Made by a program: the position numbers and the translations under genes
Notes under the pieces: generated by a model
What the model was told of the DNA's origin: nothing
Database searches by the model: none
The model's input: the letters and a program-made list of their open reading frames with translations, nothing else
In this document: positions 9,605 through 16,961 of the stretch, one piece after another
Position numbering within the stretch: position 1 is the first letter of the stretch
Layout: each line of letters opens with the position of its first letter
Source of the DNA: a virus
Strand: one strand, 5' to 3'
Length of the DNA: 56,841 nucleotides
IMG/VR virus record: IMGVR_UViG_3300023116_000057
Coordinates: 1 to 56,841 of that record

Positions 9605-9789
9605 GTAAGAACGAGATGAAGGCAAGCGATATTACTATTTGGTTGGGCGTCATTGTAATGCTTTTGATAGCACTGTTTTATACTTTTTTTGGATTCTCTG
9701 CTGATGAAATAATGTTTTCTCAATTTATTATCTTTATAGTCGCAACATTCGTTAGCATCGTACAGATGAAGAAAGAATATAAAATGTAG
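9601..9789 (+). CDS. Small membrane protein (62 aa)
   Basis: Overlaps the polymerase stop by four bases (ATGA). Two hydrophobic segments (about residues 11-32 and 38-56) suggest a two-pass inner-membrane protein with a short charged tail. No family recognised. Confidence 0.6.
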   Translation: MSKNEMKASDITIWLGVIVMLLIALFYTFFGFSADEIMFSQFIIFIVATFVSIVQMKKEYKM

Positions 9790-9809
9790 ATTATCAGCGG
9801 AGAAATAAA

Positions 9810-10649
9810 ATGGGATGTGTTTATAGTTCAGAATCGCCAGTAGGAAAATTTTATAAGGGAATGTCCATATATACTATGGAAAAAAGGATGCGTGAACATA
9901 AAAAAAAGATGATGTCAGGTACAAATCATCCATTTTACAATGCTTTGAGAAAATATGGATGGAATAATTTTAAGTGGACTGTTCTATATGAATCTGAATG
10001 CATTGAGGATTTAGAACATGCTGAAAAATTTTATATCAAAAAGTTTAAGACTTACGATAGAAAATATGGATATAACTTGAGACTTGGAGGTGAGGGCGGG
10101 GGAAAACTTTCAGAAGAAACTAAAAGAAAGATAAGTGAAAGTCGTAAAGGTAAAACACTCTCAAAAGAAACGAAAAGAAAGATAAGTGAAAGTCGTAAAG
10201 GCAAAACACTCTCAAAAGAAACGAAAAGAAAGTTAAGTGAACTTAATAAGGGGAAGAAACATTCAAAAGAAACGAAAAGAAAGATAAGTGAAAGTCTTAG
10301 ACAAAATTCGAAGACAAATTGGAATATTGTAAATAATGTCAGACGATTATATTTGGAAGGTTTGAGTCGAAAAGAATTATCAGAGCAATTTAGTTTACAT
10401 TACATACAAATTTGCTTTATTATAAACAACAAAAATTGGTATGACCCAGATTATCAAATCTTTCTAGAAAGAAAGAAAAAAAAACAAGAAGAAATTATAA
10501 ATAATATAAGAAGGGAATTCAAATACATGTCACAAAAAGAATTGGCAACAAAATATAATATGAATACTAGCAATATAAGTAGAATTATAAATAATAAATT
10601 ATGGCATGACCCAAACTACACACCGCCCTCTAAGACAACCAAACAATAG
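9810..10649 (+). CDS. GIY-YIG homing endonuclease with NUMOD3 repeats (279 aa)
   Basis: A free-standing endonuclease of the T4 Seg type. The N-terminal GIY-YIG domain reads CVY...KFYKG, with the catalytic arginine in RMREH, the glutamate in [10 protein letters not shown], and [11 protein letters not shown] closing the domain. Four tandem NUMOD3 DNA-binding motifs ([17 protein letters not shown] and variants, about residues 98-165) follow. Two C-terminal helix-turn-helix-like segments, each ending in NN and WxDP, complete it. The NUMOD copies come from 51-nt DNA repeats. It sits between the polymerase-like gene and the FtsZ-like/tmRNA pair and probably moved in as a homing element. Confidence 0.88.
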   Translation: MGCVYSSESPVGKFYKGMSIYTMEKRMREHKKKMMSGTNHPFYNALRKYGWNNFKWTVLYESECIEDLEHAEKFYIKKFKTYDRKYGYNLRLGGEGGGKLSEETKRKISESRKGKTLSKETKRKISESRKGKTLSKETKRKLSELNKGKKHSKETKRKISESLRQNSKTNWNIVNNVRRLYLEGLSRKELSEQFSLHYIQICFIINNKNWYDPDYQIFLERKKKKQEEIINNIRREFKYMSQKELATKYNMNTSNISRIINNKLWHDPNYTPPSKTTKQ

Positions 10650-10669
10650 ACCTAACAAAGAAAAAAACA

Positions 10670-11554
10670 ATGTATGATACAATAGTCGGACTTGGTAGAT
10701 TTGGCTCTCAAATCGCCTCTAAATTTAAATTTTTATTCAACACTGAGATTCTTATCATTGATGCAGATGATAAATGCAAAGAAAAGAGTTTCATTCGTGT
10801 GGAAAAGTGTGCAACTCACGAAGGATATGAAAAACTTGGGGTTGTTATCCCGAACAAACATGCGATGCAAGACAAACATGTTTTGTTCTGTGTGTGTGGC
10901 GTCAGTACAGTTTCTGGATTGACACTTAGTATCCTTGAACAACTAAAGAAAAACAATAATAAAATAAGCATCTTGTATTTTTATCCTGAGATGTCATTTT
11001 TACCTAAAGTAAAGAAGATGCAACACAATGTTGTTTTTGGTGTTTTGCAAGAATATACTCGTTCTGGCGTTTTTGATGAATTTCTGATTGTTTCGGAAAA
11101 AAAAATATCGAGTATAATTCCAGGCATCACTTTGGTAAACAAATATGATAAAATTGATGATTTTTTGTGTCAGACAGTCGGACAAGTTTTGTATTATCAA
11201 AACCAAGAACAACTGTTGATGGGGAACCACCCTCAGTTTACTGAGCATTATCGAATTGGCACTTTGGGCGTGATGAACCCTGAAACCGGAGAAGAATTTC
11301 CTTTCTTTGATTTGTCTTTAGTGAACGATTTGGACTCTGACAATGTTTTTGTAATGCCTGATGAAAAACATTATTATTACATTGTTCCGCAAAAAGAAGC
11401 TGAAGAAAACACAGAACTTAGTCAAAAATTGTTTGATTTGTTCGACAAAAAAGTCAAAAATAAAGAAAGAATCACATTCTCAGTCCACTCTTCAGAAAAA
11501 AATACTCAAGATTATTCATGCTTTATACATAAAACTTCGAATATTCAAAAATAG
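10670..11554 (+). CDS. Divergent FtsZ/tubulin-superfamily-like protein (294 aa)
   Basis: The order of elements follows FtsZ. A nucleotide-binding start (IVGLGRFGSQIASKF) is followed by a strand ending ILIIDADDKC, where FtsZ has its NTDxQAL segment. Then comes HVLFCVCGVSTVSGLTLSIL, where FtsZ has GGGTGTG. A ...PKVKKMQHNVVFGVLQEY block leads to FDEFLIVSEKKIS, matching the VDTLIVIPNDRL segment, and KIDDFLCQTVGQVL. The tubulin signature is degenerate (CGVSTVSG), so GTP binding or polymerisation may be lost or altered. Phage relatives include the PhuZ and TubZ filament proteins; whether this protein forms filaments is unknown. It lies immediately upstream of the tmRNA promoter. A generic Rossmann-fold protein is the alternative. 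Confidence 0.55.
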   Translation: MYDTIVGLGRFGSQIASKFKFLFNTEILIIDADDKCKEKSFIRVEKCATHEGYEKLGVVIPNKHAMQDKHVLFCVCGVSTVSGLTLSILEQLKKNNNKISILYFYPEMSFLPKVKKMQHNVVFGVLQEYTRSGVFDEFLIVSEKKISSIIPGITLVNKYDKIDDFLCQTVGQVLYYQNQEQLLMGNHPQFTEHYRIGTLGVMNPETGEEFPFFDLSLVNDLDSDNVFVMPDEKHYYYIVPQKEAEENTELSQKLFDLFDKKVKNKERITFSVHSSEKNTQDYSCFIHKTSNIQK

Positions 11555-11557
11555 TTC

Positions 11558-11585
11558 TTGACAAAAAAATAATTATTGTTATTAT
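11558..11585 (+). promoter_or_regulatory. Promoter of the tmRNA gene
   Basis: TTGACA at 11558-11563 and TATTAT at 11580-11585, 16-nt spacer, ending 11 bases before the mature tmRNA 5' end. Confidence 0.8.
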
Positions 11586-11596
11586 AGAGCGTAATC

Positions 11597-12008
11597 GGGG
11601 TTGCAAAGGTTTCGATTGTTTATGTGGATTCTAAAATGCACGTTGAGGTTCTAGGTGGCCTCATTAAAAACCTAGAAAACAATAAATGGCAAAACTTATG
11701 ATGCAAATCAAGTTTGGGATTTTAGTAACATTTTTGTAAACGATTGTGTTTTCCCAAGTATGAGCCAAGAAGTCGTCTTACAAGCATAAGACGCACCTCA
11801 AAATAATATCCTTTGATGTTTTGAGGTAATCTAAAAGGATAGTTGACAATTATTCTCTTTTGAATTGTCAATGAAGTTACAAAAGAGCGATTTCTAATCA
11901 AACCTTGTCTGTAAGGGAATTAGAAATTGTATTCAAATGTACAGAATAAGCGTGTAGAGTTTTTGATGATATATAGATAAGACGTGGGTTCGATTCCCAC
12001 CAACTCCA
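11597..12008 (+). ncRNA. ssrA: tmRNA (transfer-messenger RNA)
   Basis: Rescues stalled ribosomes and tags the nascent chain. The 5' end GGGGTTG pairs with CAACTCC at the 3' end, including the G3-U wobble typical of alanine identity. The T arm is GTGGGTTCGATTCCCAC; CCA is not encoded. Four pseudoknots can be drawn: PK1 (GAGG/CCTC with CTAGGT/ACCTAG), PK2 (ACCTCAAAA/TTTTGAGGT with ATCCTTT/AAAGGAT), PK3 (TTGACAATT/AATTGTCAA with CTCTTTTG/CAAAAGAG) and PK4 (ATTTCTAAT/ATTAGAAAT with CTGTA/TACAG). A helix-5 hairpin GTCTTA/TAAGAC carries the tag stop. It has its own promoter. Such a complete tmRNA in a phage is uncommon. Confidence 0.93.
11688..11789 (+). other. Likely tmRNA tag reading frame (33 codons)
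   Basis: The frame that reaches the TAA inside the helix-5 hairpin, the usual tag stop position, runs from about GGC at 11688, twelve bases after the last PK1 stem. It encodes about 33 residues: it opens GKTYDANQVW, includes VNDCVFPSMSQ and ends VVLQA. A neighbouring frame from GCA at 11689 gives a 16-codon tag that stops at TAA 11737-11739, far from helix 5. The long frame is preferred for stop position and the C-terminal alanine. Most bacterial tags are 8-12 residues and mycoplasma tags are under 30. Confidence 0.5.
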
Positions 12009-12056
12009 TATTTTCAAACAAAGAAAAATATTTTGAAAAAAAAACAAAAATAGTTC

Positions 12057-12084
12057 TTGACAAAATAACAAAATTGATTATAAT
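12057..12084 (+). promoter_or_regulatory. Sigma70-type promoter upstream of the SSB region
   Basis: TTGACA at 12057-12062 and a perfect TATAAT at 12079-12084, 16-nt spacer. It drives the 89-aa gene. Confidence 0.85.
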
Positions 12085-12159
12085 GTGTAAAGTAAGTGAG
12101 GGAACATAACAATGTTCAATTTTTTAAACAAATTTTTTTACAAAATGAAGGAGTCAATT

Positions 12160-12429
12160 ATGACAAAGAGTATTACAATCAAACAAGGCAATTACACAAA
12201 AAAGGATGGTACAAGTAGAGTTGTGAGGTTTCTTACACTAAATCAGATGGGACAAATGGGGATTCTACCCAAAACAATTTCTAGCACTGCTCCATCTAAT
12301 TTAAAAGAAGGACAAATCAAAGTTTGGGACTTCGACAAAAATGGAGTTCGAACTCTCAATACTCCACAGATTGACAATCTTGTGGAAGTAAATTATGATT
12401 TGACAGGTTTTCGAAAAAAATATCTCTAG
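12160..12429 (+). CDS. Unknown small protein (89 aa)
   Basis: Basic N-terminus (MTKSITIKQGNYTKKDGTSR) followed by a short beta-rich sequence; family not recognised. The start at 12160 has a strong AAGGAG. An in-frame ATG at 12112, 28 bases after the -10 box, would add 16 residues and has only a weak AGGGA site, so the shorter form is preferred. A promoter and a terminator bracket the gene, making it a single-gene transcription unit, probably strongly expressed. Confidence 0.75.
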   Translation: MTKSITIKQGNYTKKDGTSRVVRFLTLNQMGQMGILPKTISSTAPSNLKEGQIKVWDFDKNGVRTLNTPQIDNLVEVNYDLTGFRKKYL

Positions 12430-12431
12430 TC

Positions 12432-12455
12432 GGTGTAAAATTTACACCATTTTTT
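12432..12455 (+). terminator. Rho-independent terminator
   Basis: Hairpin GGTGTAAAA/TTTTACACC (tight or overlapping loop) followed by ATTTTTT, directly after the 89-aa gene. Confidence 0.8.
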
Positions 12456-12485
12456 AAACAAACTTAGATTCAAAGAGGTAATGTT

Positions 12486-13358
12486 ATGGATTTCATGCAA
12501 AAACTTAAGCAAAAGTACGAAAATTTTCAACAACACGGAACAACCAAAAACGTTGGAAGTTCTGATAGGGTTTGGCCTGAGTACAAAACAAAAGAGGGTG
12601 TTGTGGATAATGTGAGGATTTTGCTTTACCCAGATGGGGATGTTGCAAAAGAATTTGAAATTCTAGAAAGAATTGATGTTGAAGAAGTAGAGGGTTGGAA
12701 GTGGCCGAAAGACAACTTGCCTCTTTGTCCTCAAGGTAACTATGGAGAGAGAAGTGCAATTCAAGAATTTGCTTCCTCTCTTTATATTGATGAAAATGGC
12801 AATAGGATTGGAAAGGACGAAATCGACCCAGAAAGTAAAGAGTTGTTTCGTCGCTTGATGCCTCGCAGATATTGGGTTTTTCGTGTTATTGTTCGCGGAA
12901 AAGAGAGCGAAGGTCCAAAATACTTCAAGACTAAAAATCGAGAAGACTACGAGTATATCGTAGGAAAAATCATGGACCCAGACTTTTTTGAAACCGGAGG
13001 GTTCATCTCTCAAGAGCCAGAGCATACCGCTCACGACTTCAAAATGACTGGCAAGAAGAATGCCGGTGGCTACAAGATGAATGATTTTGATGTATCCATC
13101 AAGCCAACTGTTCTTCTTTCAAAAGATTTTGCATCTTCTTTCGAAGAAATGAAAACGCAAAAGACAAGTCCAGAAGAACTGTTTAAGAGAATTTCTTACG
13201 ATGAAAGTAAAGAAATCTTAAATAATTTTCTTAAAGGTTATTTTGAAGAAAAGGGTTTGGAAAGAGAAAACTTTGTGAAGTATTCCTCTTCAGATTCAGA
13301 AGAAGAGTCCGACCTTGACAAAAAAATGAAGTCCCTGAAGGAAAAAGTTAGCAAATAA
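12486..13358 (+). CDS. gp32-like single-stranded DNA-binding protein (290 aa)
   Basis: Probably coats ssDNA during replication and recombination. A basic N-terminal segment (MDFMQKLKQKYENFQQHG) could serve cooperative binding. The core (NVRILLYPDGD, RYWVFRVIVRGKESEGPKYF) is rich in aromatic and basic residues, as in phage SSBs. The C-terminus is acidic and Ser-rich (SSSDSEEESDLDKKMK), the usual protein-interaction tail. It sits between two terminators just before uvsX, as expected for an abundant SSB with its own mRNA. The canonical Cys/His zinc site of T4 gp32 is not evident, so this is a divergent member. Confidence 0.7.
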   Translation: MDFMQKLKQKYENFQQHGTTKNVGSSDRVWPEYKTKEGVVDNVRILLYPDGDVAKEFEILERIDVEEVEGWKWPKDNLPLCPQGNYGERSAIQEFASSLYIDENGNRIGKDEIDPESKELFRRLMPRRYWVFRVIVRGKESEGPKYFKTKNREDYEYIVGKIMDPDFFETGGFISQEPEHTAHDFKMTGKKNAGGYKMNDFDVSIKPTVLLSKDFASSFEEMKTQKTSPEELFKRISYDESKEILNNFLKGYFEEKGLERENFVKYSSSDSEEESDLDKKMKSLKEKVSK

Positions 13359-13379
13359 ATTCCTTCTTGGCTTGGTTAA

Positions 13380-13420
13380 GACACCCCCTTTGATGGCCGA
13401 TTCAAAGGGGGTGTTTTTTT
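13380..13420 (+). terminator. Strong Rho-independent terminator
   Basis: A stem of about 14 bp (ACACCCCCTTTGA pairing with TTCAAAGGGGGTGT), short loop TGGCCGA, then seven T. One of the strongest terminators in the window; it ends the SSB transcript. Confidence 0.95.
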
Positions 13421-13450
13421 ATCTATAGTTTATTTTACGGAGTAAAAAAA

Positions 13451-14575
13451 ATGAAAAAAACAGGAAAAATAAATATTTCAGATATTAAATCTAGATTGGA
13501 AAAGACTAACAAGTCTTTGAAGGGCTATTTTTTGAACGACGACAACATCACAGATGTTAAAGATTGGATTCCAACTGGCAGTCGTTGGTTAGATTCGATT
13601 ATTTGTAAAGGAAAAATTGCAGGAATTCCAGTTGGAAAAATAACGGAGATTGCTGGACTATCTTCTTCAGGAAAGTCATACATGGCAATGCAAATCGCCA
13701 TTAACGCACAAAAGAAGGGATATAACGTCATTTATTTCGATTCCGAAGTAGCACTCGACTCTGAATTTATTCAGCGTATGGGAGCAGATTTGAGCAATTT
13801 TTTGTATTATGCCCCTAGTTCAGTAGAAGAAGTATTAGAGACAATTGAAGAAATTTTGAAGCAATCCACTAATAACTTTTTTATTTGGGATTCGATTGCT
13901 TTTACTCCAGCAGAAGCAGACTTGGAAGGTGATTACAATCCTAATTCTTCTATGGCAGTGAAAGCTAGGATTTTGGCAAAAGGTCTGCCGAAACTTATGG
14001 TTCCTTTGGCTCAAAACGACAGTGCGTTACTTTGTCTGAACCAACTGAAAGAAAACATTCCGACTGGTCCTGGAGCCTTTGCGGAAAAAATGAAATTTCC
14101 ATATAAAACTCCCGGAGGTCTAGCACTTGTATATTCATATTCTTTGCGTATTTGGCTTACTGAGAGAATGGCAAAAAAAATGGACATTGAAAATGAAAAA
14201 GGTTTTAAAATCGGAAATGAGTTGAAAGTAAAATTAGTTAAGTCTCGCTTTGGAACTAAAGAGAGAGTTTGTGCTTTTCAGATTGTTTGGGGCGATTCAG
14301 AAAACATTGGCATTCTTGATGAAAAATCGTGGCTTGAAGTCATCAAATCGTCTGAGTATGTTACGGCTGGAGTTTGGTGGAAGATTTTAAACAAGAAAAA
14401 GCCGGAAGGAGACCCAGACTTTACCTTCAGAAGTTCAGAGTTTGAGAAGAAATTGAAAGAGGACAAGAAGTTTAAAAAAAGAGTTTTGCAGATTATGGAC
14501 GAAGAACTCATTGAAAGTTACGCGAAACAAACAAAAAGTGCTGATTTTTTCAAAAAACTTGAAGATGACAAATAA
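13451..14575 (+). CDS. uvsX: UvsX/RecA-type recombinase (374 aa)
   Basis: Catalyses ATP-dependent strand exchange in recombination-dependent replication and repair. Walker A is GLSSSGKS (residues 69-76); the catalytic-glutamate strand is VIYFDSEVALD; a Walker B-like strand is FFIWDSIAF. The RecA-type segment NDSALLCLNQLKENIP and a loop region rich in Gly and Pro follow. Length is close to T4 UvsX (391 aa). The start has GGAG eight bases upstream. It follows the SSB terminator and precedes a new promoter. Confidence 0.93.
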   Translation: MKKTGKINISDIKSRLEKTNKSLKGYFLNDDNITDVKDWIPTGSRWLDSIICKGKIAGIPVGKITEIAGLSSSGKSYMAMQIAINAQKKGYNVIYFDSEVALDSEFIQRMGADLSNFLYYAPSSVEEVLETIEEILKQSTNNFFIWDSIAFTPAEADLEGDYNPNSSMAVKARILAKGLPKLMVPLAQNDSALLCLNQLKENIPTGPGAFAEKMKFPYKTPGGLALVYSYSLRIWLTERMAKKMDIENEKGFKIGNELKVKLVKSRFGTKERVCAFQIVWGDSENIGILDEKSWLEVIKSSEYVTAGVWWKILNKKKPEGDPDFTFRSSEFEKKLKEDKKFKKRVLQIMDEELIESYAKQTKSADFFKKLEDDK

Positions 14576-14581
14576 AAACTA

Positions 14582-14610
14582 TTGACTTGTTGTTTTTTTG
14601 TATATATAAT
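14582..14610 (+). promoter_or_regulatory. Sigma70-type promoter
   Basis: TTGACT at 14582-14587, 17-nt spacer, TATAAT at 14605-14610, just after uvsX. It drives the small genes and uvsE. Confidence 0.85.
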
Positions 14611-14655
14611 GTTTTTATAGTTTGAAACGCCGTTATTATCCAAAAGGAGGAAAAA

Positions 14656-14892
14656 ATGTGGCATCTTGTTTTGTTCGTTCTTAAGTGGCTTTTTGTTGGC
14701 AAACCTAAAGTAAAACAATATTATTTTGTACTAAATGAACATAGTTTTTTAGATTTAGACAAAAAAATCAAAGAAGTTTTGAATACAAAAAAATGGGAAA
14801 TTGTTGACGTAAAGAGAGTTGATGTGACAGAAAGACCAGACAATCTTCGAAAACATAGAATTATTTTAACAATTAGACAAAAATATTATTGA
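14656..14892 (+). CDS. Unknown small protein (78 aa)
   Basis: Begins with a hydrophobic stretch (WHLVLFVLKWLFVG), then a basic alpha/beta sequence (YYFVLNEHSFLDLDKKIKEV). Possibly N-terminally membrane-anchored. An excellent AAGGAGG precedes the start. First gene after the promoter at 14582. Confidence 0.7.
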   Translation: MWHLVLFVLKWLFVGKPKVKQYYFVLNEHSFLDLDKKIKEVLNTKKWEIVDVKRVDVTERPDNLRKHRIILTIRQKYY

Positions 14893-14900
14893 GAAAAAAA

Positions 14901-14996
14901 ATGAAACATTGTAAGATAGATAAAATTTCCGTGACTTCTTTTTTTATGTTCGTAATTTTCATGACACTTACCGTTATGCCGTTTATTTGCGAATAA
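14901..14996 (+). CDS. Possible small membrane peptide (31 aa)
   Basis: A short ORF filling the gap before uvsE. It has a basic start (MKHCKIDKIS) and a single hydrophobic segment (FFMFVIFMTLTVMPF). The ribosome-binding site is weak (GAGAAAAAAA), so expression is uncertain. Confidence 0.4.
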   Translation: MKHCKIDKISVTSFFMFVIFMTLTVMPFICE

Positions 14997-15012
14997 ACAG
15001 AAAGGCTAGAAA

Positions 15013-15915
15013 ATGTTAGGCTATGCTTGTATCAACACAGAACTTCGAGCAAACAATGTTTTTACAAACAGAACTATGCGTAAAAAAACTTTCCTAGAGA
15101 AAGGTTTGCCTTATGTATCTCAACTGTCTCTACAAAACTGTAGAGACCTCCTAAGCATCCTTCAGTGGAATGAAGCAAACAACATACGTTTTTTTCGTAT
15201 TTCTTCAAATTTGTTTCCTTGGTGTTCAGAGTATTCTTTTTATGACTTGCCAGATGTAGATGAGATTTTTGATATTCTACAACAAATCGGCAAGTTTGCA
15301 AAAGAAAAGCAACATCGCCTAACATTTCACCCAGACCATTTTTGTAAACTTGCATCGCCCAAAGAAGAAGTGTTAATCAATACAATCAAAGAATTAGAGT
15401 TTCATTCTTTTTTAATGGATTGTATGGGCTTATCTAACACTACATACAACAAAATCAACATTCATGTGGGAGCGACATACGGTGACAAAGAAGAAACTGC
15501 AAAGCGTTTTTGTTTAAACTTTTGTAAGTTATCTTCCAACTTGCAATCTAGACTAACTGTAGAAAATGACGATAGAGCATCTTTATTTTCTGCATATGAC
15601 TTATATACAATGATTCATAAGTTTATTGACATACCAATTGTTTTTGACTATCACCATCACAGATTCTGCTCGTCTGACCTAAACGAAGTAGAGGCATTAG
15701 AAATGTCTCTTTCGACATGGCAAGATGTAAAGCCAGCAACACATTACAGTGACTCAAGACAAGTAGAACAAAACGATACAAAAATAAAACCACAAGCACA
15801 TTCTGATTATATTTTTACAAAAATCGATACTTACAACTTAGATTTCGACATCATGTTAGAGTCAAAAATGAAAGAAAAAGCGTTACTGTTATACAGGGAC
15901 AAAATACAATGTTAG
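15013..15915 (+). CDS. uvsE: UV damage endonuclease UvsE/UVDE (300 aa)
   Basis: Nicks DNA 5' of UV photoproducts. It has the TIM-barrel sequence of the UVDE family. The opening is LGYACINTELRANNVFTNRT. Then come FFRISSNLFPW, RLTFHPDHFCKLAS, INIHVGATYGDKEE, LTVENDDRAS, IPIVFDYHHHRF and KPATHYSDSRQ. These carry the His, Glu and Asp metal ligands. Length matches the family (about 300 aa). The gene overlaps a 39-aa membrane peptide at its stop. The annotation is very secure. Confidence 0.93.
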   Translation: MLGYACINTELRANNVFTNRTMRKKTFLEKGLPYVSQLSLQNCRDLLSILQWNEANNIRFFRISSNLFPWCSEYSFYDLPDVDEIFDILQQIGKFAKEKQHRLTFHPDHFCKLASPKEEVLINTIKELEFHSFLMDCMGLSNTTYNKINIHVGATYGDKEETAKRFCLNFCKLSSNLQSRLTVENDDRASLFSAYDLYTMIHKFIDIPIVFDYHHHRFCSSDLNEVEALEMSLSTWQDVKPATHYSDSRQVEQNDTKIKPQAHSDYIFTKIDTYNLDFDIMLESKMKEKALLLYRDKIQC

Positions 15916-16028
15916 GCTTTTTGTGGAAATTTGTAAGCAATATAGGTTGGGCATGGATATTTTTAGCAATGACTTGGTTTATTGGTTATTTTATTATAAA
16001 AATTATTTACACTAGAACAACAAAATAG
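15909..16028 (+). CDS. Small membrane peptide (39 aa)
   Basis: Starts inside the last codons of uvsE (seven-base overlap). It is almost entirely hydrophobic (FVSNIGWAWIFLAM, then WFIGYFIIKIIYT), predicting one membrane helix and a basic end. No family recognised. Confidence 0.5.
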   Translation: MLGFLWKFVSNIGWAWIFLAMTWFIGYFIIKIIYTRTTK

Positions 16029-16037
16029 GAGGCTTTT

Positions 16038-16274
16038 ATGTCTAAGTGGAATGATGTATCTAAGGAAGAAACTCGTTGTTATATTTTTTCTCAAAACGAA
16101 GACGGAACGGAGGTTTCATATTTAATTCACTCTCCTTCCAAACAAAAACAAAGTGAGAATGGGAACGAACTTGTTTACGATGATGAGGGAGTAAAACATG
16201 AAGTGAGAAATCATTGGTTAGCAATTAGAACTACACCAAAAAACAATAACGTATCAGTTAAGAAGGAGCAATAA
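16038..16274 (+). CDS. Unknown small protein (78 aa)
   Basis: Hydrophilic, Glu/Lys/Asn-rich protein with a beta-like core (RCYIFSQNEDGTEVSYLIHS). A strong AGGAGG precedes the start. Part of a run of small genes between uvsE and the IMPDH-like gene. No family recognised. Confidence 0.7.
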   Translation: MSKWNDVSKEETRCYIFSQNEDGTEVSYLIHSPSKQKQSENGNELVYDDEGVKHEVRNHWLAIRTTPKNNNVSVKKEQ

Positions 16275-16276
16275 AA

Positions 16277-16525
16277 ATGGAAGTTAAACTCTATCTATCC
16301 GCTGAAGATGTGGCAGCAACAATTGACGAATTAGAAGGAGAAGAAGAAATTGAGTCTTTTTACGATGATTTTGTTTTCTTCATTTCTGACGCTTTGAAAT
16401 CTCAGAATTCTACGGAATTGTATTCAAACATTATAGAAAAGTTGATTTTAGATATGGCTGTTTTGTCTTACGATGACACTCAAAATTTGTTGGAAGATGT
16501 TTGTGCTAAAATGGAGGGAGAATAA
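16277..16525 (+). CDS. Unknown acidic helical protein (82 aa)
   Basis: Acidic, mostly helical (DVAATIDELEGEEEIESFYDD). Two bases after the preceding stop, with AAGGAG upstream. No family recognised; no membrane segment. Confidence 0.7.
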   Translation: MEVKLYLSAEDVAATIDELEGEEEIESFYDDFVFFISDALKSQNSTELYSNIIEKLILDMAVLSYDDTQNLLEDVCAKMEGE

Positions 16526-16526
16526 A

Positions 16527-16919
16527 ATGAAAAAAATAAGTCTCTTCTTCTTTATGACTATCTTTATTTTTATATTTTCTTTGTCGCTGCCTAAGATTGT
16601 GGCTGGTGGTGAAAATAACAATGGCAATGTTCGTGTGTTTGTTTTGATTAGAACTTTAGAAAAAAAACCAAGGAAAATTTTTGGTCAATTTTTGTTAAAA
16701 AAAAGACTTGTCAGTGCGAAAGTGGTGTCTATAAGTAGAGTTAAGTTTTATAGGTATATCAGAATTGCGAGAGATAAACTTTTGAAAGGAAAAAATATTA
16801 GAACAAAGATTTATGCGTTTGTTGTTTGGAAAAACAAAAGATTAAAGTATATTAGGACAGACAAGAAACGAATTTATCTTTTGCTTCCAAAAGGAACATT
16901 AGGTGCAAAAATCAAATAA
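16527..16919 (+). CDS. Exported basic protein with signal peptide (130 aa)
   Basis: MKKISLFFFMTIFIFIFSLS, with a likely cleavage site after VAGG, is a signal peptide or N-anchor. The mature part is highly basic and beta-rich (RTLEKKPRKIFGQFLLKKRL). The start at 16527 overlaps the upstream stop region and has GGGAG nearby. It is probably a periplasmic or membrane-attached phage protein; the function is unknown. Confidence 0.65.
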   Translation: MKKISLFFFMTIFIFIFSLSLPKIVAGGENNNGNVRVFVLIRTLEKKPRKIFGQFLLKKRLVSAKVVSISRVKFYRYIRIARDKLLKGKNIRTKIYAFVVWKNKRLKYIRTDKKRIYLLLPKGTLGAKIK

Positions 16920-16961
16920 TCCAGCCACAAAACCCAGCATAAGACATAAAAGGCAAAAAAA

